Positions 43,099 to 51,557 of a DNA stretch of 64,000 nucleotides are shown here, piece by piece (position 1 is the stretch's first letter; each line of letters opens with the position of its first letter). Position numbers and translations under genes: made by a program. Source of the stretch: Corynebacterium phocae (lineage in GTDB: Bacteria > Actinomycetota > Actinomycetes > Mycobacteriales > Mycobacteriaceae); NCBI RefSeq assembly GCF_008693075.1, contig NZ_VXKJ01000026.1:1-64000 (forward strand), in the 5' to 3' direction. The notes beneath the pieces are model-generated. The model saw only the letters and a program-made list of their open reading frames with translations. It searched no databases and was not told where the DNA came from.

Positions 43099-44592
43099 GT
43101 GAACTGCGCGACTGAAGTCAGTAACCTAGATGATCATGGTGAGAATGCTCCACAAGATGAATGTGGTGTATTTGGTATATGGGCCCCCGGTGAGGAAGTT
43201 TCTAAACTTACCTACTTTGGGCTATTTGCCCTCCAGCACCGCGGCCAGGAGGCCGCCGGAATTGCGGTGGGGGATGAAGACAGAATCTTAGTTTTTAAAG
43301 ATATGGGCCTGGTGGCCAATATCTTTGATGAATCCACCTTGAACTCCTTGCAGGGCAACGTGGGAGTGGGGCATACCCGCTATTCCACGGCCGGTGGCAA
43401 GGAATGGGCCAATGTCCAGCCCATGCTCACTACCTCCCCCAACGGCGTGGATATCGCGCTGGGCCATAATGGCAACTTGGTTAACTACCTAGAGCTGCGT
43501 GATGAAACCATGAAGCGTGGTTTGGTGAAGTCAGGAAATGAGACGGTCTCTGACTCCATGTGCCTGTCTTTGCTGCTGGCGGACGGCGTGGGGGAAGACA
43601 CCACCATTTTTGAGTCCGCCCGCGCGCTCTTGCCCAAGGTCAAGGGAGCTTTCAGCCTGACTTTCACTGACGGTCATACTCTCTACGCCGCGCGTGATGT
43701 GCACGGCGTGCGTCCGCTGTGTTTGGGTCGTTTGCCCAAGGGCTGGGTGGTGGCCTCAGAAACGTGCGCCCTTGATATCGTGGGCGCGCAGTTCATCAGG
43801 GAAATTGAGCCCGGTGAGATTGTGGCTATTGATGAAGCCGGGGTCCGTTCGGCGCGTTTCCAGGAAGAAAACCGCAACGGCTGCGTGTTTGAGTACGTCT
43901 ATTTGGCGCGCCCGGACTCCACCATCAAGGGCCGTTCTGTCAACGCCGCGCGCGTGGACATTGGCAAGCGTCTGGCCCGCATGTGGCCGGCTGAGGGTGC
44001 AGATATGGTCATCCCTGTTCCAGAATCCGGCAACCCGGCGGCGGTGGGCTACGCCCGGGAATCCGGCATCCCGTTTGGCCACGGGTTGGTCAAAAACGCC
44101 TACGTGGGCCGCACCTTCATCCAACCCACGCAAACCCTGCGGCAGCTGGGCATTCGCCTCAAACTCAACCCGTTGCGTGAGGTGATTGAGGGCAAGAAGC
44201 TAGTGGTTGTGGATGACTCCATTGTGCGCGGCAACACCCAGCGCGCGCTCATCCGCATGCTGCGGGAGGCGGGTGCCGCTGAGGTACACGTTCGCATTGC
44301 CTCCCCGCCGGTGAAATGGCCGTGTTTTTACGGCATTGATTTCGCCTCACCAGCTGAACTGATTGCCAACATCACGGACTCCGAGGACCCAGAGATCATG
44401 GCGGAGGTCATCCGGGAGGCAATCGGTGCGGACTCCTTGGGCTTTGTCACTACTGAAGAGATGATAGAGTCCACCCATCAACCTCGGAACGAGCTGTGCG
44501 CAGCTTGCTTTGACGGCAAATATCCACTTGGCCTACCGGCCGGCAATCCCCATGCTGAGGCAGTAAAGAAGCTGCTCAGCGTCGACTCCTAA
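43099..44592 (+). CDS. purF: Amidophosphoribosyltransferase
   Basis: A 497-residue enzyme for the first committed step of purine synthesis: PRPP plus glutamine to phosphoribosylamine. A 21-residue propeptide precedes Cys22 (DECGVFGIW), which becomes the N-terminal nucleophile after processing. The glutaminase domain has GHTRYSTAG and the PRTase domain the PRPP loop VVVDDSIVRGNTQ. Cysteines near the C-terminus (LCAACF) suggest an iron-sulfur cluster as in Bacillus PurF. The GTG at 43099 lies 6 nt after TATTAT, so the message is probably leaderless; no ribosome site is seen. purM follows after 10 bp. Confidence 0.96.
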   Translation: MNCATEVSNLDDHGENAPQDECGVFGIWAPGEEVSKLTYFGLFALQHRGQEAAGIAVGDEDRILVFKDMGLVANIFDESTLNSLQGNVGVGHTRYSTAGGKEWANVQPMLTTSPNGVDIALGHNGNLVNYLELRDETMKRGLVKSGNETVSDSMCLSLLLADGVGEDTTIFESARALLPKVKGAFSLTFTDGHTLYAARDVHGVRPLCLGRLPKGWVVASETCALDIVGAQFIREIEPGEIVAIDEAGVRSARFQEENRNGCVFEYVYLARPDSTIKGRSVNAARVDIGKRLARMWPAEGADMVIPVPESGNPAAVGYARESGIPFGHGLVKNAYVGRTFIQPTQTLRQLGIRLKLNPLREVIEGKKLVVVDDSIVRGNTQRALIRMLREAGAAEVHVRIASPPVKWPCFYGIDFASPAELIANITDSEDPEIMAEVIREAIGADSLGFVTTEEMIESTHQPRNELCAACFDGKYPLGLPAGNPHAEAVKKLLSVDS

Positions 44593-44602
44593 AGGATTTT
44601 TC

Positions 44603-45658
44603 ATGACTGATAACACGTACGCAGCCGCTGGCGTTAGCATCGAAGAAGGTGACCGCGCGGTCACTTTGTTTGCCCCGCACGCAAAGCGCGCTACCCGCCC
44701 GGAGGTTATGGGAGGCCTCGGCGGATTTGCCGGCCTATTCAAGCTAGGGAAGTACAACGAGCCCATCCTGGCGGCGGGATCTGACGGCGTGGGCACCAAA
44801 CTAGCGGTAGCCCAGGCCATGGACAAGCATGACACCATTGGTATTGACCTGGTGGCAATGTGCGTAGATGACCTGGTGGTCTGCGGCGCGGAACCACTGT
44901 TTTTGCAGGACTACATTGCCGTGGGCAAGGTAGTACCGGAGAAGGTAGCGGAAATTGTTAAGGGTATCGCTGAAGGCTGCGTCCAGGCTGGCTGTGCGCT
45001 GCTGGGCGGGGAAACCGCTGAGCACCCCGGTGTGATGGGCGCGGATGAATACGACGTCTCCGCTACTGCGGTGGGCGTAGTGGAGGCGTCGGAACTGCTG
45101 GGCCCGGATAAGGTCCGCGAGGGAGATATCCTGATTGCTATGGGGTCATCAGGGCTGCACTCAAATGGCTACTCTTTGGCCCGCTACGTATTGCTGGAGC
45201 AGGCCGGCTTGCCACTTGACGGCCACGTTGAGGAGCTGGGCCGCACCCTCGGTGAGGAACTGCTAGAGCCCACCCGTATCTACGCCCTGGACTGCCTGGC
45301 GTTGGCCAACGAGTGTGAGGTCTCTACCTTCTGCCACGTCACCGGAGGTGGTCTGGCAGGAAACCTAGCGCGCGTGATTCCCGAAGGTTTGACCGCACAC
45401 GTCAGCCGCGCTACGTGGACTCCGGGCCAGATCTTTAAGACCATCTCCTCGGTGGGCAAGGTCTCCCTCCCCGAGATGGAAAAGACCTTCAATATGGGGG
45501 TGGGCATGATTGCCATCGTGTCCCCGGAGGACCGTGACCGCGCTATGGCTATGCTGGCTGCCCGCCACGTGGACGCTTGGGAACTGGGGCATATCACCAA
45601 GGCTCAGGAGGCAGATGAGGCGCGTGTGGAGATGACTGGCGAACACCCCAACTTCTAG
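44603..45658 (+). CDS. purM: AIR synthase (phosphoribosylformylglycinamidine cyclo-ligase)
   Basis: A 351-residue enzyme closing the imidazole ring. It has GVGTKLAVAQAM, VDDLVVCGAEPLFLQDY, LLGGETAEHPGVM, and MGSSGLHSNGYSL, the ATP and substrate contacts of the PurM family. AAAGGA lies before the ATG. It is coupled with purF and followed by a strong bidirectional terminator (45701-45724). Confidence 0.96.
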   Translation: MTDNTYAAAGVSIEEGDRAVTLFAPHAKRATRPEVMGGLGGFAGLFKLGKYNEPILAAGSDGVGTKLAVAQAMDKHDTIGIDLVAMCVDDLVVCGAEPLFLQDYIAVGKVVPEKVAEIVKGIAEGCVQAGCALLGGETAEHPGVMGADEYDVSATAVGVVEASELLGPDKVREGDILIAMGSSGLHSNGYSLARYVLLEQAGLPLDGHVEELGRTLGEELLEPTRIYALDCLALANECEVSTFCHVTGGGLAGNLARVIPEGLTAHVSRATWTPGQIFKTISSVGKVSLPEMEKTFNMGVGMIAIVSPEDRDRAMAMLAARHVDAWELGHITKAQEADEARVEMTGEHPNF

Positions 45659-45700
45659 GACCCTAGGGCCCACCCCGGTGGGTTCGTTTTCTCACAGCAA

Positions 45701-45724
45701 AAAGCCACCCCGCGGGGTGGCTTT
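45701..45724. terminator. Bidirectional terminator between purM and the DUF3073 gene
   Basis: Perfect 11-bp arms, AAAGCCACCCC (45701-45711) and GGGGTGGCTTT (45714-45724), with A-rich and T-rich flanks on the two sides. It can end transcription from both convergent genes. Confidence 0.85.
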
Positions 45725-45756
45725 CTTGCTAGACGGAGGTTGTTACACCGGCGTTC

Positions 45757-46011
45757 CTACTGCTGGCCGGAACCCTTGCTATCCCATTCTTCGTCTCCAT
45801 ATTTGGCATAACGAGAGTGGTCATCAGGGTAATCAGTGTAGTCAGCGTAGAGTTTCGCGTAGTCCACCTCATCGTCTTCTTTGTCCTGGCTGTTGCTAGG
45901 TTTTTGCGAAGCAAGCTCACGTTGCAATGACGCCAGATCCATGTCCGGAGTATTGTACTTGAGCTGGCGTGCAACCTTGGTCTGCTTTGCCTTTGCGCGT
46001 CCGCGTCCCAT
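45757..46011 (-). CDS. DUF3073 protein
   Basis: An 84-residue protein conserved in actinobacteria next to purM. It starts MGRGRAKAKQTKVARQLKY, the invariant basic head, followed by NTPDMDL and an acidic, tyrosine-rich C-terminal half (DYAKLYADYTDYPDD). Function is unknown; the basic head suggests nucleic-acid or ribosome contact. I chose the ATG at 46011, which is 8 nt after AAGGGGG; a second ATG two codons upstream is too close to the ribosome site. Confidence 0.9.
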   Translation of the reverse strand: MGRGRAKAKQTKVARQLKYNTPDMDLASLQRELASQKPSNSQDKEDDEVDYAKLYADYTDYPDDHSRYAKYGDEEWDSKGSGQQ

Positions 46012-46166
46012 GTGCATGACCCCCTTGAGGTGTGTGGAAAGCTATCCAGGGAATGTTCGGATGCTCCATCAACTTTGTCTGTTTTAGTATCTTCCTTTTA
46101 AATACAATAGCCTGTATCGCGGAAAAATTCCGCACCACACCCCTCAACTGGGAAAATGCGGGGCAT

Positions 46167-47231
46167 TTAGCGCCCCCGCAGCCGTTGTTGGGCAGCGCGG
46201 CCAGCCTTTGGACCCTCATCCTGGGGGATGGTGCCCTGTTCCACCGCCGCGGCCACGTCCCCAATCTGTAGCGGCCCGCCCAGCGCCGAGCGTTTTACCA
46301 GCGCTAGCGCCACCGGGCCGAAGTCGCAGTCATCAACAACGGTTCCCAGGCGGCCTACCCGGCGGCCACCACTGGTGATATCGGCACCAGGGATGGGCAT
46401 GGTGGGTGCCGAGCCGTCCAAATAGACCATGACCAGCAGCCGGGGGGAGCGGCCTATATTTTCCACCCGCGCCACCGTCTCCTGCCCGCGGTAACAGCCC
46501 TTATTGAGATGAACAGCCCCGGGGTGAGGCGCGCGGCCAATCCACTGCGGAACCTCGTGCGCAATAGCCTTGCTATCCAAATCAGCTGCCAACTCCGGTT
46601 CCCGGGCGCGAACTCGTTGGGCAGTATAGGCCATTAGCCCGGCCAGCTTTCCGCCTTGACCTTCCAGTTCCGCTACTGCGGTTTCCAGTTCTCCGCGTGG
46701 CACACCGAAGTCCGTTTGCGGGGCCGCCAGCTCCGTTGCCGGAGGCAGGGTGCGGGCAAAAACCGCAGCCGAGCATTCTAGTGGAGCGCCCAGCACGCTC
46801 AGTACCGCGATGTCTGCCTCCGCGACGGTTACCTGAGACCAGAAGATCATTTTGGTCAGGTAGTCCAGGAGAGAAGGAAACTCTGCTGCGGGGGTATCAA
46901 GGTAGAACGTGCCGTCTTTGGACACTGCCACCCCCATGGTGTGCAGGATACGGCCCTGGATGTCCATGTCCAGGGCCTGGGCGCTATACCCGGGGGCGGT
47001 ATCGTCAAGTTTTTGTGAAAGCAGGTTGTTTAGAAAGCTGGGCGCGTCTGGTCCTGCGACCGAAATCACGCGGCGGTGTGAGCGGTCGATGATGGCCCCG
47101 CTATCTTCGACAAAGCGCTGCTCCACCAACGGATTTCCGTAGTGCCAGGCCACACCGGCGGCGTCGATCGGTGAATCTTCTTGCAAAGTAGCTGCCCCTG
47201 CGCGGGTTAAAAGTGGTGAAGCATAAGTCAT
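46167..47231 (-). CDS. ygfZ: Folate-binding protein YgfZ (iron-sulfur cluster maintenance)
   Basis: A 354-residue GcvT-related protein. The family signature KGCYRGQE is present near residue 245, with folate-domain segments such as DRSHRRVISVAGPDAPSFLNNL early. YgfZ helps maintain certain iron-sulfur enzymes using tetrahydrofolate. The ATG at 47231 sits 7 nt after TACGAT (minus strand); an upstream ATG at 47240 is less well placed. It is divergent to pabC, which makes a folate precursor, so the pair shares a folate theme and a 29-bp promoter region. Confidence 0.9.
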   Translation of the reverse strand: MTYASPLLTRAGAATLQEDSPIDAAGVAWHYGNPLVEQRFVEDSGAIIDRSHRRVISVAGPDAPSFLNNLLSQKLDDTAPGYSAQALDMDIQGRILHTMGVAVSKDGTFYLDTPAAEFPSLLDYLTKMIFWSQVTVAEADIAVLSVLGAPLECSAAVFARTLPPATELAAPQTDFGVPRGELETAVAELEGQGGKLAGLMAYTAQRVRAREPELAADLDSKAIAHEVPQWIGRAPHPGAVHLNKGCYRGQETVARVENIGRSPRLLVMVYLDGSAPTMPIPGADITSGGRRVGRLGTVVDDCDFGPVALALVKRSALGGPLQIGDVAAAVEQGTIPQDEGPKAGRAAQQRLRGR

Positions 47232-47260
47232 GGTGCCCATCGTAGGGCATAATTGGTTGT
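47232..47260. promoter_or_regulatory. 29-bp bidirectional leaderless promoter
   Basis: Minus strand: TACGAT (47244-47239), 7 nt, ygfZ ATG. Plus strand: CATAAT (47248-47253), 7 nt, pabC ATG. Confidence 0.55.
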
Positions 47261-48100
47261 ATGCTCCCCATCATTTACGTAGTTGAGCCATTTGGTGGCT
47301 CAATCCGCCGTCACAACCCAGCTCTACCACTTGTCTTTCCGGATGATGCGGGGATTACAAGAGGTGAGGGAATCTTTGAAACGCTGGTGCTGAACCAGGG
47401 GCAGGCGTTTAACGTCAACCGCCACCTGGAGCGGTTCAAAGCCTCCGCCTTGGCCATGGATCTGCCGGACCCTACTGAATCGAAGTGGGTAGAGGCTACC
47501 TTGGCGGCGCTGGAGGAGTTTGGCCTCGGGGAGGGCAAATGCACCTGGATCTACACCCGGGGGCGCGCATCCACCGGTATTCCCACCGGCTGGGTCAGCG
47601 TGGAGCCCCTGGACGCGGAGCTGTTAGCGCAGCGGGAAAAAGGTGTTAAGGCGGTGAGCCTGGAAAATGTGCGGCAGTTCCCCGGCGCGGTGGGGGCTAA
47701 AACCCTAAATTACGCGTCCACCATGGCGGCGCTGCGCCAGGCCAAGCAATCCGGTGCGGATGAGGTCATCTTCCTGGACTCGGACGGCCACGTGTTGGAG
47801 GGCTCTCGCTCTAGCGTTATCACGGTAAAGGGCAAGAAGCTCCGCACGCCCGATGCCCCCGGGATCATCAGCGGCACCACCCAGGCCGCCCTGTTTGAGC
47901 TAGCTCAGAAGGACGGTTACCGCTGCAAGGCCAAGGTTATGGATACTGAATATCTGCGGGGTGCGGACTCTGTGTGGTTGGTGTCTTCCACCCGCGGGCC
48001 GGTGCGCGTGACCCACCTGGATGGGGAGAAGCTGGCCAAGCCCGCGGATGAAGCAGAGCTTAAGAAGTTGATGACCAAGGCGATGTACGCCGAGGGCTAG
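47261..48100 (+). CDS. pabC: Aminodeoxychorismate lyase (class IV aminotransferase fold)
   Basis: A 279-residue PLP enzyme. It has GITRGEGIFETL near the start, RHLERFKASA, the PLP lysine in AKTLNYAST, and EVIFLDSDGHVLEGSRSSV, the class IV signature with the catalytic Glu. Among class IV enzymes the length and neighbourhood favour 4-amino-4-deoxychorismate lyase, which makes p-aminobenzoate for folate; a branched-chain or D-amino acid aminotransferase is the alternative. Confidence 0.8.
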   Translation: MLPIIYVVEPFGGSIRRHNPALPLVFPDDAGITRGEGIFETLVLNQGQAFNVNRHLERFKASALAMDLPDPTESKWVEATLAALEEFGLGEGKCTWIYTRGRASTGIPTGWVSVEPLDAELLAQREKGVKAVSLENVRQFPGAVGAKTLNYASTMAALRQAKQSGADEVIFLDSDGHVLEGSRSSVITVKGKKLRTPDAPGIISGTTQAALFELAQKDGYRCKAKVMDTEYLRGADSVWLVSSTRGPVRVTHLDGEKLAKPADEAELKKLMTKAMYAEG

Positions 48101-48107
48101 CCTCCCG

Positions 48108-48218
48108 GGCGCGGGGCTTGGTGGGGCGGCCGGTGAAGCCAGCCGGTGGAGCCGGGCCGCGGGGCGGCCGGTGGAGCCGGGCCGTGGGGCCAGCCGGTGG
48201 GGTCGGGCGGGAGGAATC
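48108..48218. repeat. Degenerate GGGGCGGCCGGTGGAGCCGG tandem array
   Basis: Between the convergent pabC and FABP genes about five imperfect units of 17-20 bp repeat head to tail (GGGGCGGCCGGTGAAGCC, GGGGCGGCCGGTGGAGCC, GGGGCCAGCCGGTGGGG). No gene is visible. Confidence 0.75.
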
Positions 48219-48869
48219 CTAGCCGGCCACGCGGGTGAGCTCAGCGGACATGTAAGGGCGCATTTCCCCGTCCACGAGGCGTTCATCCACCCAGCCCAGG
48301 TTGTTATTGGGCATGAGGCCGTACATGCGCTTGCCGGGGCCAAGCGCCTGCGGCCCGGTTTCGGTGACCATGGTGGAGGCGGACTGCAGCGACCAGGCGC
48401 GCTCGTTGAAGGGTTCGCCGTAGAAAATCTCTACGATTCCGTTGGAAGAGGTGTAGGTCATCTCAATGTCATCGCTGGGGGAGATGCGCCAAAAGCCCGT
48501 CTCGCGGACGTCGGGGCCCTGCGCTTGGCCTTCGGAATCAAGGCGCCAGGTGCGGGAGGAGAAAGTCAGGTACTCCTGGCCGTCGTGGGCAATGATGAGC
48601 TGCTGGCCAAAGGAATATTCCTGCCCCTTGGCGTCATGGCCCTGGCCTTCGCCCTGCCACACGCCCACGAGGGGGAGAAGCCCCAGGAGGGCGTCGTGCA
48701 ACGATGGGCCTTGGCGCAGGTTGGCGGTGTCATCGGGCACCGGCGTCTCACCAAGTCCGATTGCTGGGATGTTGCGTCCAGCGGCGTCTTTCCACGCCTC
48801 CGCAGCCTGGTTTACGGCCTGATTGCCGTCGAGCTTTTTAGGATCATTTTCTGGGTGAGTCTCATTCAT
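48219..48869 (-). CDS. Nitrobindin-like (FABP family) beta-barrel protein lacking the heme His
   Basis: A 216-residue protein: an N-terminal extension of about 60 residues, then a ten-stranded barrel of the nitrobindin/DUF1794 type. The barrel opens with LVGVWQGEGQG and continues EYLTFSSRTWRL and ETGFWRI. In true nitrobindins a C-terminal His coordinates heme (R-P-H-x-S-A type); here the segment reads MRPYMSAELTRV, with Tyr instead. It may therefore bind a lipid or heme in another way, or not at all. The ATG at 48869 follows TAGAAT by 7 nt. The longer frame to 49055 is antisense to the kinase gene. Confidence 0.87.
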   Translation of the reverse strand: MNETHPENDPKKLDGNQAVNQAAEAWKDAAGRNIPAIGLGETPVPDDTANLRQGPSLHDALLGLLPLVGVWQGEGQGHDAKGQEYSFGQQLIIAHDGQEYLTFSSRTWRLDSEGQAQGPDVRETGFWRISPSDDIEMTYTSSNGIVEIFYGEPFNERAWSLQSASTMVTETGPQALGPGKRMYGLMPNNNLGWVDERLVDGEMRPYMSAELTRVAG

Positions 48870-48897
48870 GGGGCAAATTCTACTAGGCTTGGTAAAC
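48870..48897. promoter_or_regulatory. 28-bp bidirectional leaderless promoter
   Basis: Minus strand: TAGAAT (48882-48877), 7 nt, nitrobindin-like ATG. Plus strand: TAGGCT (48884-48889), 8 nt, kinase ATG. Confidence 0.55.
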
Positions 48898-49866
48898 ATG
48901 CGCGTAATGCTTATAACTAATCCTAATTCCACCTCCCAAGACTCATCCGTCATGCGGCACGTATTCCCGGCCCTTGATGCGGTAGAGGGGGCGGAATATT
49001 TTGTCCGCCTGACCCAATACCCCGGGCATGCGGAAGAAATCGTCCAGGACCTCACCCGCGAGGACTATGACGTAGTGGTAGCCGTGGGCGGTGACGGCAC
49101 TGTCAGTGAGGTCATTAACGGCCTGTTGGGCTCCCCGGATGACCCCCGTGACCCGCAGGAGGTCCCGGCCCTCGGAGTGGTCCCCACCGGGTCAGCTAAC
49201 GTTTTTGCGCGCGCACTGGGCTTTTCCGGATTCCCCGAAGACGCCGCCGTAGAGCTTGCCCAGACCCTGCGGGACAATTCCCGCCGGACCATCCGCCTGG
49301 GCGTATGGGAAACCCCATCGGACGGTGAGCAACGCTGGTTTGGCGTCAACGCCGGGTTCGGGATTGACGCGGACGTGCTGGCGGCGGTGGACAAACAACG
49401 CGCTAAAGGTCACGCTGCCACCCCGGCTAGGTACCTGTGGATTACGGTCAAGACCTGGCGTGACGCCCTGCGCAACCCCAAGCGCATCAAGGTTCAGGCA
49501 ACCAACGGAAAGAAAGAGATTTCCCTGTCCGGGATGCCTTTGATCTTTGCCTCCAACACCAACCCGTGGACATTCCTGGGCCCGGTTCCGGTGGTAACCA
49601 ACCCGGGCAACTCCTTTGACAAGGGCCTGGGGCTTTTTGGGCTGAAGTCTTTGCAAGGATGGTCCGGTCTGGCTGGGCTCTTCCACCTGTTCGGCGCGCA
49701 TATGTTCTCCAGTGACGAGGTGGTCACTATGGACGACGTGCAGGAGCTAGAAATGCAAGTTCCGGACGAAGCCCGGTTCCAAGCTGACGGGGAAGTGGTG
49801 GGCAAATGTGACTTAGTCAAGCTTTCTTCAGTGGCGGGGGCTATTGAGGTTCTTGCTCCCCAGTAA
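48898..49866 (+). CDS. Diacylglycerol kinase-like lipid kinase
   Basis: A 322-residue member of the DagK/YegS/LCB kinase family. It has ITNPNSTS at the start, the nucleotide-binding VAVGGDGTVSEVINGLL near residue 60, and GVVPTGSANVFARALG, then the C-terminal beta-sandwich. Such enzymes phosphorylate diacylglycerol or related lipids at the inner membrane face; in corynebacteria this may feed phosphatidic acid or mannoside synthesis. The ATG at 48898 lies 8 nt after TAGGCT. Its last 26 bp overlap the convergent LmeA-like gene. Confidence 0.88.
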   Translation: MRVMLITNPNSTSQDSSVMRHVFPALDAVEGAEYFVRLTQYPGHAEEIVQDLTREDYDVVVAVGGDGTVSEVINGLLGSPDDPRDPQEVPALGVVPTGSANVFARALGFSGFPEDAAVELAQTLRDNSRRTIRLGVWETPSDGEQRWFGVNAGFGIDADVLAAVDKQRAKGHAATPARYLWITVKTWRDALRNPKRIKVQATNGKKEISLSGMPLIFASNTNPWTFLGPVPVVTNPGNSFDKGLGLFGLKSLQGWSGLAGLFHLFGAHMFSSDEVVTMDDVQELEMQVPDEARFQADGEVVGKCDLVKLSSVAGAIEVLAPQ

Positions 49867-50602
49867 TTCTCCCGGCCTCATCAAAGTGGCCGTCAATTTC
49901 CAGCGGGGATAGGCTCCGGTCGCGCAACGTGACCTCGCGGCGCTGCACCTCAAAGGAAATTGTGCCCCCGCGCATGCTTACTTTGGTGGCCCGGGCAGGA
50001 AGCGGCAGCCGGCGGGTGTCTACCTGGTAGCTAAAGGCTTCCGCTATCCGTTGGTCGGTGGTGTCCGGGCGCATGTAGAACATGGCGCCTTCGAGCCGCA
50101 GGGACACTTCCACGGTGGTAGGGGTTTCATCGCCGGGAATGGTGCCGGTTAGCTCCGCCTCCGCGGATTGGCCGCCGGAGGGGGAGATATTTTTAGGATT
50201 GGATATGGAGATATCATCCATGCCCAGTAGCCGGCCGAGCGCCACGCCGTCCAGGCTAATGGAGCGGGACAGGGTGGACGCGGAGGCACCGCTGAAATCC
50301 CCGGACCACACTTGAGCAGTGGAAACGTCTACGTCGCGCAGAACGGTGGCGGCGTTGACTAGCCCTAGCTCGGGAACTTCGACGTCCAGCGCGTGCACCT
50401 CCACCAGGGGTATCTGGCCGGTGACCAGTGCACCGAGGTAAGGAAACCCGCCAATGTAGGTCGCGGGCGTAGCTTCTAGATTACTGGCCTCGCGGGTGCG
50501 CGCGGCCAGCTGGCGCTCTGCGTTGATGGCCGCCGCGGTATCGCCTAAAAACACCAGGCTAAGGCCGGCAACTGCGGCAACAATAGATTTTTTGGCCTTC
50601 AC
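49841..50602 (-). CDS. DUF2993 / LmeA-type lipid-binding protein
   Basis: A 253-residue protein with an N-terminal membrane or signal helix (residues 5-22) and the DUF2993 body: ATPATYIGGFPYLGALVTGQIPLVEVHALDV is the typical opening (about 45-75). LmeA of mycobacteria is a cell-envelope phospholipid-binding protein needed for lipomannan elongation. It starts with GTG 7 nt after TAGGAT (50615-50610), leaderless. The 3' end overlaps the lipid kinase gene by 26 bp, antisense. A role in envelope lipid handling is inferred from the family. Confidence 0.85.
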   Translation of the reverse strand: MKAKKSIVAAVAGLSLVFLGDTAAAINAERQLAARTREASNLEATPATYIGGFPYLGALVTGQIPLVEVHALDVEVPELGLVNAATVLRDVDVSTAQVWSGDFSGASASTLSRSISLDGVALGRLLGMDDISISNPKNISPSGGQSAEAELTGTIPGDETPTTVEVSLRLEGAMFYMRPDTTDQRIAEAFSYQVDTRRLPLPARATKVSMRGGTISFEVQRREVTLRDRSLSPLEIDGHFDEAGRITGEQEPQ

Positions 50603-50644
50603 TCTTCACATCCTATCTAACAACAGTTGTGGCAGAGTGGAGAC
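50603..50644. promoter_or_regulatory. 42-bp divergent leaderless promoters
   Basis: Minus strand: TAGGAT (50615-50610), 7 nt, LmeA-like GTG. Plus strand: CAGAGT (50633-50638), 6 nt, mshD ATG; the plus -10 is weaker. Confidence 0.45.
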
Positions 50645-51478
50645 ATGGAGCAAGTGAAGAAATTATTGGCAGAAGCGGCCGCAGCGGACGGTTATGAACC
50701 GCTGTCCGAGCAGTTCGTGCTGGGCCTTACGGATTCCCGGCTGGGCCACCAGCACGTGGTGCGCAAGCAGCAGGGGCGCGTGATTGGTTTATGGGCCCAC
50801 GACGGCCAGACGGCGGAGATGGTGGTCCACCCTGATCACCGCCGCCAGGGGATAGGTTCAGCATTGCTTGCCAAAACCCCCGTGGCGGGTGCCCCAGTAT
50901 GGGCCCACGGCAACATCCCGGCCGCGCAGGGGTTTGCGCACGCACACGGGCTTAAAGAGCAACGGCGTTTGCTGGTGATGAAGATTGCGGGCGCTGATTT
51001 GCAGGCGGTGGCGGTGCGGCCGGAAACTGAGTTGGAGGTGGCGGACTACGCGGTGTCGGCGGCAAAGTTTGGCCGGGACGCTGTGGACCATGCCTGGGTG
51101 GCGGCCAATAATGAGGCCTTTTCCTGGCACCCAGAGCAGGGTGGCTGGGATACCAGCCGGCTGCACCGCGCCATGGAGGCCAGCTGGTTCGATCCGGAGG
51201 GCGTGGTAATGCTGTGGGATGGGAAGAAGCTGGCGGGCTTTCACTGGACTAAGTGGCACGGCGGGGGCCTGGGGGAGGTCTACGTGGTGGGCTTAAGCAA
51301 CGCCTACCGGGGACAGGGCCTGGGCGCGCCGCTACTTCATGCAGGCCTGGAGCATTTGCATAGCAAAGGGGCCACGGAGGTCATCTTGTACGTGGAGGCG
51401 GACAACACCCCGGCCGTGGCGGCCTATGAAAAGCTGGGCTTTGCGGTCAGTGAGGAGCACGTGCTCTACGGCGCTTAG
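50645..51478 (+). CDS. mshD: Mycothiol synthase (mycothiol acetyltransferase)
   Basis: A 277-residue protein with two GNAT domains (about 1-130 and 140-277). The first has VVHPDHRRQGIGSALL, the second VYVVGLSNAYRGQGLGAPLL and a late YVEADNTPAVAAYEKLGF. This tandem arrangement and the Trp-rich middle (HPEQGGWD) match MshD, which acetylates Cys-GlcN-Ins in the last step of mycothiol synthesis, the main thiol of actinobacteria. I chose the ATG at 50645 over the TTG at 50627. Confidence 0.9.
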   Translation: MEQVKKLLAEAAAADGYEPLSEQFVLGLTDSRLGHQHVVRKQQGRVIGLWAHDGQTAEMVVHPDHRRQGIGSALLAKTPVAGAPVWAHGNIPAAQGFAHAHGLKEQRRLLVMKIAGADLQAVAVRPETELEVADYAVSAAKFGRDAVDHAWVAANNEAFSWHPEQGGWDTSRLHRAMEASWFDPEGVVMLWDGKKLAGFHWTKWHGGGLGEVYVVGLSNAYRGQGLGAPLLHAGLEHLHSKGATEVILYVEADNTPAVAAYEKLGFAVSEEHVLYGA

Positions 51479-51539
51479 CGCGGGTGCGTGTGGGGCAGTT
51501 TGCGGGGCCCGGCGTGGGGGTTCATACAAAGTTTGTCAA

Positions 51540-51557
51540 TGTTCACACTTTGTTCAC
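51540..51557 (+). promoter_or_regulatory. Candidate PhoR binding site upstream of pstS
   Basis: TGTTCAC occurs at 51540-51546 and again at 51551-51557, an 11-bp phased direct repeat as bound by OmpR-type dimers; a weaker TTGTCAA lies just upstream. It is about 130 bp before the pstS GTG, with a GATAACT element near 51588 as a possible -10. PhoR of C. glutamicum activates pstSCAB under phosphate starvation. Confidence 0.5.
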
